DNA from: Acidobacteriota bacterium
GTDB lineage: Bacteria > Acidobacteriota > Terriglobia > Acidiferrales > UBA7541
Assembly (NCBI GenBank): GCA_013289715.1
Contig: JABCZJ010000003.1
Location: 186,001-250,000 of the forward strand
Reading direction: 5' to 3'
DNA length: 64,000 nucleotides
In this document: positions 27,070-36,340 of the stretch, one piece after another
Position numbering within the stretch: position 1 is the first letter of the stretch
How the letters are laid out: every line of letters starts with the position of its first letter
Made by a program: the position numbers and the translations under genes
The notes under the pieces: generated by a model
Database searches by the model: none
The model's input: only the letters and a program-made list of their open reading frames with translations
Told to the model about the DNA's origin: nothing

Positions 27070-27528
27070 ATGAAAATCGCCTCACTGATGTGCCTCGCTC
27101 TCGTCATCTTTTCTCTTCCGCTGCGCGCCCAAGAACACAGCAGCATGAGCTCGGACGAGGCGTTCATCCTTTCGCTCGAAAAAGCCTGGAATCTGGCGGA
27201 GGAGCACAAGGACTCCCACGCGCTCGATCAGCTTCTCGCCAGCACGCTGGTCTACACCGAATTCGACGGCTCGGTGATGGATAAAACGCAGTTCCTCGCC
27301 AGCGTCAAGAGTTCCAGCCCCGAGGGCGACCAGTTCGTCTACGAAGATCTAAAAGTCCGTGTTTATGGCGACTGCGCGACCGTCACCGGGATGTATCGCG
27401 AGAAAGGGACGGTGAAAGGTAAGCCCATCTCACGCCGCGGAAGATTTACGGATACCTGGGTCAAGCAAAATGGCACGTGGCTCTGCGTCGCGAGCCAGAA
27501 CACACTGATCAGTCACCCAACGGAGTAG
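27070..27528 (+). CDS. Secreted SnoaL/DUF4440-like protein (NTF2 fold)
   Basis: 152 residues from ATG 27070 with GGAG 6 nt upstream. Signal peptide MKIASLMCLALVIFSLPLRAQ. The rest fits the NTF2-like cone fold: FILSLEKAWNLAEEHKDSHAL, LVYTEFDG, VYGDCATVTGMYRE, RFTDTWVKQNGTWLCVASQ. These domains bind small molecules or act as ketosteroid-isomerase-like enzymes; nothing specific can be said. Ends 19 bp before the stop of the convergent msrB. Confidence 0.8.
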   Translation: MKIASLMCLALVIFSLPLRAQEHSSMSSDEAFILSLEKAWNLAEEHKDSHALDQLLASTLVYTEFDGSVMDKTQFLASVKSSSPEGDQFVYEDLKVRVYGDCATVTGMYREKGTVKGKPISRRGRFTDTWVKQNGTWLCVASQNTLISHPTE

Positions 27529-27547
27529 CGCGGAAGTGGCCGGCGCT

Positions 27548-28156
27548 TCAGGAAAACTTGAAGAACGTCAGCGACGCGGAATTGATGCAGTAGCGTAACC
27601 CCGTCGGCGGCGGCCCATCTTCAAACACATGCCCCAGATGCGCATCGCACCGGCGGCAGGAAACCTCGGTGCGCGTCATTCCAAAGCTGCGATCTTCGCG
27701 CGTCGCGATGTTTTCCTTGGCAATTGGTTCGTAGAAACTGGGCCAGCCCGTTCCCGAATTAAATTTCGCCGCTGAACTGAAAAGCGCCGTCTGGCAACAC
27801 ACGCAGCGAAACAAGCCCTTCTCCTCCCAATCCCAATATTCGCCGCTGAACGCAAATTCCGTGTCGCCCTTTCGCGCAATCTCGAAAACGCTGCGCCCCA
27901 GTTGCACCCTCCACTCGTCGTCAGTCTTGATAATCCTCGGAACCTGCGTCAGCCCTTGCCTCGCTCCAGCGTTGCTAAATTCCACGATCGAAACGTTCGC
28001 CGGTCGGTTGTCCGCTGCAGCTTTCACCGCCGAACGCTGAGATTCCTCATAGCGCCACACCGCCGCACCCACAATTGCCGCCACCGCTCCAAACAGGAAC
28101 ACTCGCCGCGTCAGACTTTCCGCCCCTTCTTCCCTCGGCAATCCGGCATCAAACAT
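27548..28156 (-). CDS. msrB: Exported peptide-methionine (R)-S-oxide reductase
   Basis: Reduces methionine-R-sulfoxide in proteins. 202 residues from ATG 28156 (GAGGG upstream). The N-terminus has a twin-arginine-like signal, SLTRRVFLFGAVAAIVGAAVW, so the enzyme is expected outside the cytoplasm (quoted in part: TRRVFLFG). The MsrB domain has zinc CxxC pairs (CVCC, CRRC), GTGWPSFYEPI, GHVFEDGPPPTGLRYCINS with the catalytic Cys, and ends near SLTFF. A Tat-exported MsrB suggests repair of oxidised envelope proteins. No msrA nearby. Confidence 0.92.
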   Translation of the reverse strand: MFDAGLPREEGAESLTRRVFLFGAVAAIVGAAVWRYEESQRSAVKAAADNRPANVSIVEFSNAGARQGLTQVPRIIKTDDEWRVQLGRSVFEIARKGDTEFAFSGEYWDWEEKGLFRCVCCQTALFSSAAKFNSGTGWPSFYEPIAKENIATREDRSFGMTRTEVSCRRCDAHLGHVFEDGPPPTGLRYCINSASLTFFKFS

Positions 28157-28286
28157 CGCACGCGCCCTCGTTTGCTTGACCTGCAAACTCCACACGGAAT
28201 TTGGCTCGCCCGCTCACTCGCAACACACCACCGTGGAAATTGCCCCAGAAACAATCACGAAGCTGCCCCCAATAGGGACGATCCTA

Positions 28287-28295
28287 TGTTATAAA
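28287..28295 (+). promoter_or_regulatory. Extended -10 promoter upstream of the GspE/PilB gene
   Basis: TGTTATAAA matches the extended -10 type (TGnTATAAT, one mismatch), 78 bp before the ATG at 28374. No clear -35. Confidence 0.4.
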
Positions 28296-28373
28296 GGAGC
28301 TAGTTTACCCCTTCCGCTTACAATCGTTTGCAGAATTGTGTCTGCTTGTAGGGCTCTGCGAGGGGCCTGGGCC

Positions 28374-30293
28374 ATGAAGAAGAAGCGGCTGGGAGAAATC
28401 CTCCGCGAACGGGATCATATTTCCGTCGAAAATCTGGAAAAAGCACTTCGCGATCAGCAGGGAAAGCTTGTGCATCTCGGCGAGTTTCTGCTGCAACGCG
28501 GACTTGTGTCCAAGCCGGACTTGGTTTCCGCGCTCGACGAAGTCTCTCGAACTCCCTACTTCGACTGCACTTCCGTCGAGGTTGACGCTGCGACTTTGCG
28601 CCTGATCACTCCCTCGATGGCTCGTAGCTGCTGCGCTCTCCCGCTGGAAACCGCTGGCAACAAACTGGTGGTGGTGATGGCCGAGCCGCAGAATCTGCGT
28701 TTTCTGGATGAGCTGCGTTTCAAGTCAGGCATGCAAATATCGCCAAGAATGGGCTTTCGCTCGGAAGTCGAAGCGGCCATCACGATAAATTACGCGTCAG
28801 CGGAATCGGAAGCCGCGGCCGCCGTTGCCACTGCAGCCGCCAGCGCAGCTGCGTCCTTGGTTTCCATGAAAGAAATTGTGCTCGCGGCAGCGGACACGGA
28901 GATGGAGTTCATCTCCTCCAGCTCGCAGGAACGCAACGTAGAAGCCATGCGCGAAATGCAATCCGAGCTTCTGCAGAAATCCAGAACCACTCCCGCCGTC
29001 ATGCTCGTCGCTTCCATGATCAAGGCCGCCGCCGAACGCAGCGCGAGTGACATTCACATCGAGCCGCATTCCGACGATACCGCCATCCGTTTTCGCGTGG
29101 ACGGAATGTTGCGCGAATACCAGCGCATTCCCAAAGCTTTGCAGAATTCCGTAGCCTCGCGCATCAAAATCCTTTCGGACATGGATATCGCCGAACGCCG
29201 CGCTCCGCAGGACGGCCGTTTCCTGGTGAAAATCGGCGGCCGCCGCATTGATCTCCGCGTTTCCACGCTGCCCACGCAATATGGCGAAAAAGTTGTGATG
29301 CGCTTGCTCGAAGGTGACGCTCCGCTGCAGGATTTGGCCAAGCTCGGCTTTCCCATGTGGATCGAAGAGCGCCTGCGCCCGATGTTGCGCCTGCCGCAAG
29401 GCATGATTCTCGTCACCGGCCCGACCGGGTCAGGCAAGAGCACCACGCTGTACTCCTCGCTGCTCCTGATTCGCAGGCCTTCGATTAACATCATCACAGT
29501 GGAGGATCCGGTGGAATACGCGGTGGCCGGATTAAATCAGGTACAGGTAAATACCAAAGCCGGTTTGACCTTCGCGTCTTGTCTGCGCTCCATTTTGCGG
29601 CAGGATCCCAACGTCATCATGATCGGTGAAATCCGCGACAAAGAAACCGCTGAAATTGCATTGAAAGCTGCGCAGACCGGCCACTTGGTACTTTCCACCT
29701 TGCATACCAACGACAGCGTCTCGGCCGTCACGCGCCTGCTGGATCTGGGCGTCCCCGGGTTTCAAATTGCCACTTCGCTCACCGCCATCATCGCGCAAAG
29801 GCTGATCCGCCGTCTCTGCGTTTGTTCAACGTCCACTCCCACAACGCCTGAGTACGCCTCGCAGCTCGTGCAAGCAGGAATCGCCGATCCTTCGGCGTTC
29901 CATAACGCGCCCAACGGCTGCGAGATTTGCGACCTCACCGGCTTCAAGGGCCGTATCGGAATTTACGAAATGCTCGCGCTGGACGAACCCATCCGTGCCT
30001 CCATCCGCGAAGGCGGTAACAGCGACGAAATCCGCACGCTCGCGCGGCAGAGCGGCATGAAGCTGATGCAGGAATACGCCCTGGAGCACGTTCGCGACGG
30101 ACTTACCACTCTCGAAGAAGTGCAGCGCGTGGTTCCCTTCGCATCCGTCACGAGCGTGCATTGCGTTTCCTGCGCGCGCGAACTTTCCGCCGCCTTTCTA
30201 TTCTGTCCGCACTGCGGGAAAAAGAGAACCTCCGCCAAAACGGTGAAACCCAAGCGCCTCGCGTTGGTTCCACAAGGAGTGGTGAACGAATGA
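28374..30293 (+). CDS. GspE/PilB-type secretion or pilus assembly ATPase with C-terminal zinc ribbon
   Basis: 639 residues from ATG 28374 (GAGGGG upstream). N-terminal MshEN-like domain (1-140, RLGEILRERD, LGEFLLQRGLVSKPDL). ATPase core: GPTGSGKSTT Walker A (349-358), ITVEDPVEY Asp box, GEIRDKETAEIA Walker B (418-429), STLHTNDS His box. The family zinc tetra-Cys is reduced to CVC (482-484) and CEIC (516-519). Unusually, after the normal end (about residue 590) a second zinc ribbon follows, HCVSC...CPHCGKK (597-614). Supplies energy for type IV pilus or type II secretion assembly; no pilin or secretin genes are near. Overlaps the PilZ gene. Confidence 0.9.
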   Translation: MKKKRLGEILRERDHISVENLEKALRDQQGKLVHLGEFLLQRGLVSKPDLVSALDEVSRTPYFDCTSVEVDAATLRLITPSMARSCCALPLETAGNKLVVVMAEPQNLRFLDELRFKSGMQISPRMGFRSEVEAAITINYASAESEAAAAVATAAASAAASLVSMKEIVLAAADTEMEFISSSSQERNVEAMREMQSELLQKSRTTPAVMLVASMIKAAAERSASDIHIEPHSDDTAIRFRVDGMLREYQRIPKALQNSVASRIKILSDMDIAERRAPQDGRFLVKIGGRRIDLRVSTLPTQYGEKVVMRLLEGDAPLQDLAKLGFPMWIEERLRPMLRLPQGMILVTGPTGSGKSTTLYSSLLLIRRPSINIITVEDPVEYAVAGLNQVQVNTKAGLTFASCLRSILRQDPNVIMIGEIRDKETAEIALKAAQTGHLVLSTLHTNDSVSAVTRLLDLGVPGFQIATSLTAIIAQRLIRRLCVCSTSTPTTPEYASQLVQAGIADPSAFHNAPNGCEICDLTGFKGRIGIYEMLALDEPIRASIREGGNSDEIRTLARQSGMKLMQEYALEHVRDGLTTLEEVQRVVPFASVTSVHCVSCARELSAAFLFCPHCGKKRTSAKTVKPKRLALVPQGVVNE

Positions 30294-30736
30294 GCTCCGC
30301 CAAGATAAAAAAGGATTGGGACACCGCGCGCCTGGCTCCCCGCATCCACAGCATCCGGGAAATCGCTCTGCAATACGAAGGCATCGAGGAGCGCATCATC
30401 TCGCGCGTGCCGGACGTCAGCACCACCGGAATGTTCGTCAATACCGGCCGGAAATATGCCGAAGGCGCCGTGCTGAACCTGAGCTTCTGTCTCGCGCTTT
30501 CTGGCTTGGAAGTGCAGGCGCGCGGCGAGGTCCGTTACACTCTTCCCGGAGTCGGCGTTGGCGTGCAATTTATTGACATCGCCGACACCGCGATTCATGC
30601 CATCGAGCGCGAAATCCAGCTTTCGCGCCGCGTTCGCTGCCCTGTACACAAAGCGATCAATCGTAAATTCGCTCGTCGCAAGCCAACTCGTCGCAAACCG
30701 TCGAAGTCAAGTGCAACGCCGCGAAAATCCAGGTAA
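30290..30736 (+). CDS. PilZ-domain protein, putative c-di-GMP receptor
   Basis: 148 residues. ATG 30290 overlaps the stop of the ATPase gene (ATGA) with AAGGAG upstream, so the two are translationally coupled. The PilZ second motif is clear (VPDVSTTGMFVNT, i.e. D-x-S-xx-G); the first RxxxR-type motif is represented by RIHSIR or RIISR. GVGVGVQFIDI is typical of the PilZ barrel. The C-terminus is very basic (KFARRKPTRRKPSKS), perhaps nucleic-acid or membrane binding. Context suggests control of the adjacent motor ATPase by c-di-GMP. Confidence 0.85.
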   Translation: MSSAKIKKDWDTARLAPRIHSIREIALQYEGIEERIISRVPDVSTTGMFVNTGRKYAEGAVLNLSFCLALSGLEVQARGEVRYTLPGVGVGVQFIDIADTAIHAIEREIQLSRRVRCPVHKAINRKFARRKPTRRKPSKSSATPRKSR

Positions 30737-30793
30737 CGGGCGCACGCCCTGGGACTGCCTTTTTCTCTGTACGCCGTTGTTTTTTAGCAGGCG

Positions 30794-30799
30794 TATAAT
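30794..30799 (+). promoter_or_regulatory. Perfect -10 box before the DUF2934 gene
   Basis: TATAAT, 23 bp before the ATG at 30823. No good -35 at normal distance. Confidence 0.4.
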
Positions 30800-30822
30800 G
30801 CGGTCTTGAGGAGGTTCACACC

Positions 30823-31038
30823 ATGTCTGACGCAGCAAAGAAAGTCCCCTCGCAGGCGGAAATTGAATTTCTCGCTTACCAAATCTTTCTGGAACGCGGC
30901 GGCGAACCCGGCCATGATCTGTCCGATTGGCTGGCAGCCGAAGAACAACTAAAAACGCGCGCTGAAGCGGAAGTTCCTGCTCTGCAACGCACCGATACGA
31001 CGCCCATTCCCATGCGCAAGAGCGCTGCCGGCGCCTAA
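30823..31038 (+). CDS. DUF2934 small protein
   Basis: 71 residues behind GAGGAGG. The core AEIEFLAYQIFLERGGEPGHD...DWLAAEEQL matches the DUF2934 helix pair (usual form I..RAYELWERRG...DWL.AE). The family is common in Acidobacteriota and Proteobacteria, of unknown function. Its own promoter element and a following strong hairpin suggest a single-gene transcript. Confidence 0.85.
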   Translation: MSDAAKKVPSQAEIEFLAYQIFLERGGEPGHDLSDWLAAEEQLKTRAEAEVPALQRTDTTPIPMRKSAAGA

Positions 31039-31064
31039 CATCATTCGCAAACCTGACTGGCCCG

Positions 31065-31092
31065 GAACGGCGGGGCTCCGGCCCCGCCGTTC
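31065..31092 (+). terminator. Strong 12-bp hairpin after DUF2934
   Basis: GAACGGCGGGGC - TCCG - GCCCCGCCGTTC, a perfect stem with a 4-nt loop, 27 bp past the stop. There is no T-run, so it may be a non-canonical terminator, an mRNA 3' stabiliser or a REP element. Downstream (31148-31200) two GTGGCTTTAGCC motifs form another small repeat. Confidence 0.45.
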
Positions 31093-31252
31093 ACTCACCG
31101 CCTATATAGTTTGAGAGTTTGTGTTAGAACTCGGGAATCCTGCTTGGTCGTGGCTTTAGCCACGATATAAACCGCGCAGAATCCGAGTGGCTTTAGCCGC
31201 TCGAGTTCCCTTTGCTTTCGCGGCTGAAGTTTTCGCAGCTACTTCCCAGTCA

Positions 31253-34200
31253 TCAGTGAAAATCGTGCGACGTGGTTTCTGCCCGCGTGATGGACAAAGG
31301 CTGAACGCTCTCCACTTTCACCGAAACCACGCCCTGCTGATGCTGTAGCTGCCCTTCAATCAGCAGAAATTGCTGATGCACGATCGTAACGTGGTGCTCT
31401 TCAAATACACGCGGCGTCACAATCGCGTTCGCTATTCCCGTTTCATCCTCGATACTGAGGAACACAAAACCTTTCGCGGTGCCCGGCCTCTGCCGCGCGA
31501 TCACCCCGCCGGCCACCCGCACATGCGTTCCGTCAGGCAAACGATTGAGTTCGCTGGCCGTCAGAACTCCCTGCCGTTTCATGCTCGCGCGATGATATTT
31601 CATCGGATGCGGGCCTACGGTCATCCCCGTCCCGCGAAAATCGGCCACTAGCCGTTCTTCCGGCGTCATCGGCAGCAGCGGCGAGTTCACGATTGTTGTG
31701 GGCTGACCTGCATCCTGCTCGATGCTCGCGGCGCGATCCGTCTGCTCGCATTTTTCCAGCAATGGTCCGGCACTGCGCGCCGCGCGCTCCACTTGCCACA
31801 AAGCGTCTCTCCGATGCCCTCCGCGCGCGCCCGCGATGAAATTCAACGCGCCAATTTCCGCCAGCGCCGTCAGCTCCGCTTTGCGTATCGCTGGAAGGCG
31901 CAGTTTCAAATCATCCAGCGAAGCGAATGCGCGCGCATTCCGTTCGCGCACGATTTCCTCCGCAATCTCAGCGCGCAATGCCCGCACGTAACGCATCCCC
32001 AGCCGCACGCTCAACTCCTCACCCTGCTTTTCCAGCTTGCACAACCAATCTGAACACGTCACATCGATCGGCCGGATTCGCAATCCATGCCGCTGCGCAT
32101 CCTTCACCAGCGTGGCCGGTGAATAAAATCCCATCGGCTGATTGTTCAGCATTGCCGCGGTGAAAGCGGCCAGATAATGACATTTCAGATACGCGCTGGC
32201 ATACGCGAGCAAAGCAAAACTCGCCGCGTGCGATTCCGGGAATCCGTACAGCGCAAAAGAAGTGATGGACTGCACAATCGTATCCTGCACCTCGCCCGCG
32301 ATCCCCTTCCTCTCCATCCCGCGCCGCAGTTTCTGCTCGATATCCTTCATGCGCTTCTCGGAACGCTTGAAACCCATCGCGCGGCGCAATTCTTCCGCTT
32401 CGCCTCCCGTAAATCCCGCCGCGATCATCGCCATGCGCAGCAGCTGCTCCTGAAAAAGCGGCACGCCCAATGTCCGCGCCAAGACCGGCTCGAGTGATGG
32501 GTGTAGGCAAGTCGCCGGCTCGCGCCCCTGCCGCCGCTTCAAATACGGGTTCACCATCTTCCCCACAATCGGCCCTGGCCGGATGATCGCCACCTGCACC
32601 ACAATGTCGTAAAAACGCACCGGCCGCAGCCGCGGCAGGCAGGACATCTGCGCGCGGCTTTCAATCTGGAACATACCCACGGTGTCCGCCTTGCGCAGCG
32701 TTTCGTAAACCATCGGATCGTCCGACGGCAAGCGCCCCAAATCGATTTCTTCGCCGTAATTGTCGCGAATAATTTCCAGCGATTCTTCCAGCACCGCCAT
32801 CATCCCGAGTCCCAGCAAATCCACTTTCACGATGCCCATGTCCGCGCAATCTTCCTTGTCCCACTGCACCACCACGCGCCCGGGCATCGTCGCCGGCTCC
32901 AGAGGCACCACCGAATCCAATTGGCCCTGGCAAATCACCATCCCTCCGGAATGCTGGCCCAGGTGCCGCGGCAGATCCTGAAACTGCACGCACAGTTCCA
33001 GAAATTTGCGAATCTGCGGATGCTGCAAATCCAGCCCCGCATCCTTGAAATGCCGCGCCAGCGTGTCGTTCTCGCTTTTGTATTCCCAGGCGCTCACCAG
33101 ACTCGTCAAGCGGTCCAGCGTTTCGGAATTAAACGAAAGCGCTTTGCCGATTTCCCGCGCCGCCGATTTCCCGCGATACGTGATCACGTTCGCGGTCATC
33201 GCCGCGCCCAATTTTCCGTAGCGCTCGTACACGTACTGAATTGCGCTCTCGCGCTGATCACCACTAGGAAGATCGAGGTCAATGTCCGGCCACTCGCCGC
33301 GCTCTTCAGAAAGAAATCGCTCGAACAGCAAATCCATTCCCACCGGATCCACCGCCGTAATCCGCAACGCGTAACACACCGCGCTGTTCGCCGCCGAACC
33401 CCTTCCCTGCACCAGAATATTGCGCTCGCGGCAAAAACGAATGATGTCCCAGACGATCAGAAAATAACCTTCCAGCCCCAGTCGCTCGATCATTCTCAAT
33501 TCTTTTTCAATCTGCGCGCGCGCTTTTTCGTTTTGAAACCCGTAGCGGTGAATCATTCCTTCCAGCGCGCGCTCGCGCAGAAAATGTGCCTGGGATTTGC
33601 CATCTGGCACCGGATATTTCGGGAACTCGTATCCCAGATCCTTCAAATCGAATTGCAGGCGCGCGGAAACCAGCTGTGTATTGGCGATGGCCTCGGGAAG
33701 ATCCGCGAATAAATGCGCCATCTCCTCCGGCGATTTCAAATAACGTTCGGAATTGCGCCCCAGCAACCGCCCGGCGGTTTCGAGCGTGCGGTGATGACGC
33801 AGGCAGGTAAACACGTCCAGCACTTCGCGCCGTTCCGGCACCGCGTAGCAGACGCCATTCGTCGCCAACAGCGGCAGATGCAATTTCCGCGCGATGTCCA
33901 CCGCCGCGTGATTGCGCGCTTCCTCCGCACGGTCAAAATGCCGCTGCAATTCCACATACACATTTTCGCGCCCAAAAAGTTCGCAAAGTTGCCGCACGCA
34001 CGCCGTTCCGCTTTCCACTCCGCCCTTCGCGAGCGCATACGCCAACGGCCCTTCCTTCCCTCCCGTCAGGCATATCAGCCCCGCAGCTTTTTCGCCCACT
34101 TCTTCGTCCGACACATGCCCTTCGCCCTTGCTTGCCCGCAATTTCATGCGCGTAATCAGGCGGCAAAGATTTTGGTAGCCCGCGCGCGCTTCCACCAGCA

Positions 34201-34432
34201 AAGGAAAACGCCACCCCTCCGCGGACGTCACTTCCGCCCCAATATGCGCGCGCACTGAACTTTTCTTCGCCGCCAGATAAAATCGCGGCGCCCCATACAC
34301 TCCGTCGCGATCCAGCAACGCCATCGCCCCCATCCCACGCTCCGCACACCCCTCCGCCAATTCCTCGGGTAAAGACGCCCCCTCCAGAAAACTGAAAGCC
34401 GACCGCGCATGTAGTTCCGTGTACATCTGCAT
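31253..34432 (-). CDS. dnaE2: Error-prone DNA polymerase DnaE2/ImuC
   Basis: 1059 residues, the usual DnaE2 length. N-terminal PHP domain (YTELHARSAFSFLEGAS), palm with the Asp triad region EWPDIDLDLPSGDQRE, FQESRAQMSCLPRL-type motif (FQIESRAQMSCLPR), tandem HhH and a C-terminal OB fold (VRVAGGVIARQRPGTAKGF). It extends lesion-bypass products in SOS-type mutagenesis. Third gene of imuA-imuB-dnaE2 on the minus strand; a 159-bp gap with a hairpin repeat separates it from imuB. Confidence 0.96.
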   Translation of the reverse strand: MQMYTELHARSAFSFLEGASLPEELAEGCAERGMGAMALLDRDGVYGAPRFYLAAKKSSVRAHIGAEVTSAEGWRFPLLVEARAGYQNLCRLITRMKLRASKGEGHVSDEEVGEKAAGLICLTGGKEGPLAYALAKGGVESGTACVRQLCELFGRENVYVELQRHFDRAEEARNHAAVDIARKLHLPLLATNGVCYAVPERREVLDVFTCLRHHRTLETAGRLLGRNSERYLKSPEEMAHLFADLPEAIANTQLVSARLQFDLKDLGYEFPKYPVPDGKSQAHFLRERALEGMIHRYGFQNEKARAQIEKELRMIERLGLEGYFLIVWDIIRFCRERNILVQGRGSAANSAVCYALRITAVDPVGMDLLFERFLSEERGEWPDIDLDLPSGDQRESAIQYVYERYGKLGAAMTANVITYRGKSAAREIGKALSFNSETLDRLTSLVSAWEYKSENDTLARHFKDAGLDLQHPQIRKFLELCVQFQDLPRHLGQHSGGMVICQGQLDSVVPLEPATMPGRVVVQWDKEDCADMGIVKVDLLGLGMMAVLEESLEIIRDNYGEEIDLGRLPSDDPMVYETLRKADTVGMFQIESRAQMSCLPRLRPVRFYDIVVQVAIIRPGPIVGKMVNPYLKRRQGREPATCLHPSLEPVLARTLGVPLFQEQLLRMAMIAAGFTGGEAEELRRAMGFKRSEKRMKDIEQKLRRGMERKGIAGEVQDTIVQSITSFALYGFPESHAASFALLAYASAYLKCHYLAAFTAAMLNNQPMGFYSPATLVKDAQRHGLRIRPIDVTCSDWLCKLEKQGEELSVRLGMRYVRALRAEIAEEIVRERNARAFASLDDLKLRLPAIRKAELTALAEIGALNFIAGARGGHRRDALWQVERAARSAGPLLEKCEQTDRAASIEQDAGQPTTIVNSPLLPMTPEERLVADFRGTGMTVGPHPMKYHRASMKRQGVLTASELNRLPDGTHVRVAGGVIARQRPGTAKGFVFLSIEDETGIANAIVTPRVFEEHHVTIVHQQFLLIEGQLQHQQGVVSVKVESVQPLSITRAETTSHDFH

Positions 34433-34463
34433 TCATCTGATTCGCACTTTGGCCACCACCCGG

Positions 34464-34500
34464 TTTTCGTAGCGCCGGCGTCCCGCCGGCTCTTTTCCTT
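34464..34500 (+). repeat. Dispersed hairpin repeat, copy in the imuB-dnaE2 gap
   Basis: TTTTCGTAGCGCCGGCGTCCCGCCGGCTCTTTT region: GCCGGCG-TCC-CGCCGGC stem after the GTAGCG flank. Same family as copies at 37.3, 40.5, 49.6 and 54.5 kb. Confidence 0.6.
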
Positions 34501-34591
34501 TGGTGGCATAGGCTATCTTGTGCTCTTTCTTTCATTCGTCAGCCTGAGCGCAGCGAACGATCTCTCTTCGCTTTTGAGGCACCACAAATTT

Positions 34592-36283
34592 CTAATCGTA
34601 CATCCCGCGCACAAACCAACTCCGGCACGCCCCATCGTAATAAACGCAATACAAACTCGCGTGCATGTGCGCTTTCGCCTCCCGTACCGGCGCGATCACC
34701 TGCATATTCGCCAGCATATGCTCCGCCACACCCGCACTCCCACCATCAAACTGAATCTCCAAATCCCATTCCTCCTGCTGCCACGCATCCCCCCGCCACC
34801 AATCCCCCGAAATTTTCCACGGCCCCGACGCCGTCACCACCCGCCCATACAAACCGCGAAAAAATATTTTCGCCGGGCGCCCTTCGCGCAATTCCACTCG
34901 CGCCGCCAGACGCGGCCGAAAAATCCGGCAACCCGTCGCCGTCCTGCGCCCAGCAGCAGGCTCGCCATCGCCGCCAGACGCCAATTTCTTGCCCGCCTTT
35001 CCCCGCGCCTTCGTTTCATTCATCTGCGAAAAAAACCGGTTCATCCGGAATTCTCCCGGGCGATGCGTATCCGTCAATTCCGGCGAACCGATATTCGTGT
35101 TGCCCACCAGCTTTGCCAGCCGCGCCACGGTCAGCTCCAGCCTTTCCGGGTCCGGAGAATTGGGCACAAATAATCCATGCTGCGTCGTGCGCGGCCGCGC
35201 CGGGTCCGCCCCCAGCGTAATTTTCACAATCGCGCCAGGAGGAGGATCCGCCTGCAACTGCAAACGCAGCAATTTCAAAAGCATTTTGGAATCCCGCATG
35301 GGCACCGGCAGATTCAAAACCTTCTCATACGTTTTCGCCACTGTCGCCGCTTCCGTTTCCACTCGCGCCACTCCCGCCGCCGTGGCTGTCGCGTTTTTCC
35401 CGCGAACCGGCTCCTCCTTCTCGAACGCATCCCCCAAATCAAATCGCACACGAATCGCCGCAGCGCTCAACGCCCGCGCCGCCAAACGCGTGCACACCTG
35501 ATCCAGCAATCGCCCCAACACGAACGCTAAAGGCTCCAGATCCTCCACCGCATCATCCAGCTCCATCTCTTCTTCCAAAATTTCCGCCGGCTCAGCCAAC
35601 ACCAGCGCACGTACATGCGCCCCGCGCGCCAGTTCCTGTAAACGCACTCCTTCCTGCCCCAATCGTTCCGACAATTCCAGCACCGGCAACGCCCCCAACG
35701 CCGCGCACGTTCGTATGCCCCAGCGCTCCAGCGTTTCCAAAGCTTCCGCGGAGGGCGCGAGCGTCTGCACCGGCAACCCGCTCAAATACCGTGCTTCCTC
35801 CCCCTCTGGAATCACGGTAATTCCCGCAAAACCGCGCGCCGCATGCACGGCCACTTCCAGGTTCGCGGATACGGCCACGTGCACGCGCAAACGCAACTCC
35901 GCCGCGCGTCGCGCAAATTCCCGCGCGATATCTTCCTCCGCGCCAAATAAAGAATTCAGCCCGGCCAGATCCGCCAGAATCGTATCCTGCGCGTGATCTT
36001 CTACGCGCGGTGACATGGACCACCCCAGATCCAGCAACGCCGCATGCGCCGCCTTCTCCAGCGCCCGCGAACGCCGTCGAATCTCCACTCCGCACAATTG
36101 CGCCTGCGTTTGCGCCATCCCCAATTGAATCCCCGCGCGCCAAGCTGCGTCGTTTGCCGCCACCACGTTAATCAACGGCGCAGTCCCATCAACCAGCGCT
36201 ATGGCCCTATCGCGCACCTCACCCTCAGCGCGCAGCACCGCCTGCACCATGAAATTCGCAACGTGAATAGCAGCAAACGCCAT
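34592..36283 (-). CDS. imuB: ImuB, inactive Y-family polymerase-like mutasome subunit
   Basis: 563 residues from ATG 36283. The N-terminus aligns with DinB-type polymerases, but where active enzymes have the IHVDMDAFYAS-type metal site this protein has AAIHVANFMVQAV, lacking the carboxylates, the hallmark of ImuB. DILADLAGLNSLFG-type and GITVIPEGEE segments follow the family. ImuB bridges ImuA, DnaE2 and the beta clamp. Upstream sequence in the same frame is not family-like, which fixes the start. Lies 57 bp after imuA. Confidence 0.88.
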   Translation of the reverse strand: MAFAAIHVANFMVQAVLRAEGEVRDRAIALVDGTAPLINVVAANDAAWRAGIQLGMAQTQAQLCGVEIRRRSRALEKAAHAALLDLGWSMSPRVEDHAQDTILADLAGLNSLFGAEEDIAREFARRAAELRLRVHVAVSANLEVAVHAARGFAGITVIPEGEEARYLSGLPVQTLAPSAEALETLERWGIRTCAALGALPVLELSERLGQEGVRLQELARGAHVRALVLAEPAEILEEEMELDDAVEDLEPLAFVLGRLLDQVCTRLAARALSAAAIRVRFDLGDAFEKEEPVRGKNATATAAGVARVETEAATVAKTYEKVLNLPVPMRDSKMLLKLLRLQLQADPPPGAIVKITLGADPARPRTTQHGLFVPNSPDPERLELTVARLAKLVGNTNIGSPELTDTHRPGEFRMNRFFSQMNETKARGKAGKKLASGGDGEPAAGRRTATGCRIFRPRLAARVELREGRPAKIFFRGLYGRVVTASGPWKISGDWWRGDAWQQEEWDLEIQFDGGSAGVAEHMLANMQVIAPVREAKAHMHASLYCVYYDGACRSWFVRGMYD

Positions 36284-36340
36284 ATTTTTTCGAATGCACG
36301 GCCTCATCCGGCAAAATTACCGCCAGATTTCGCAACAAAG

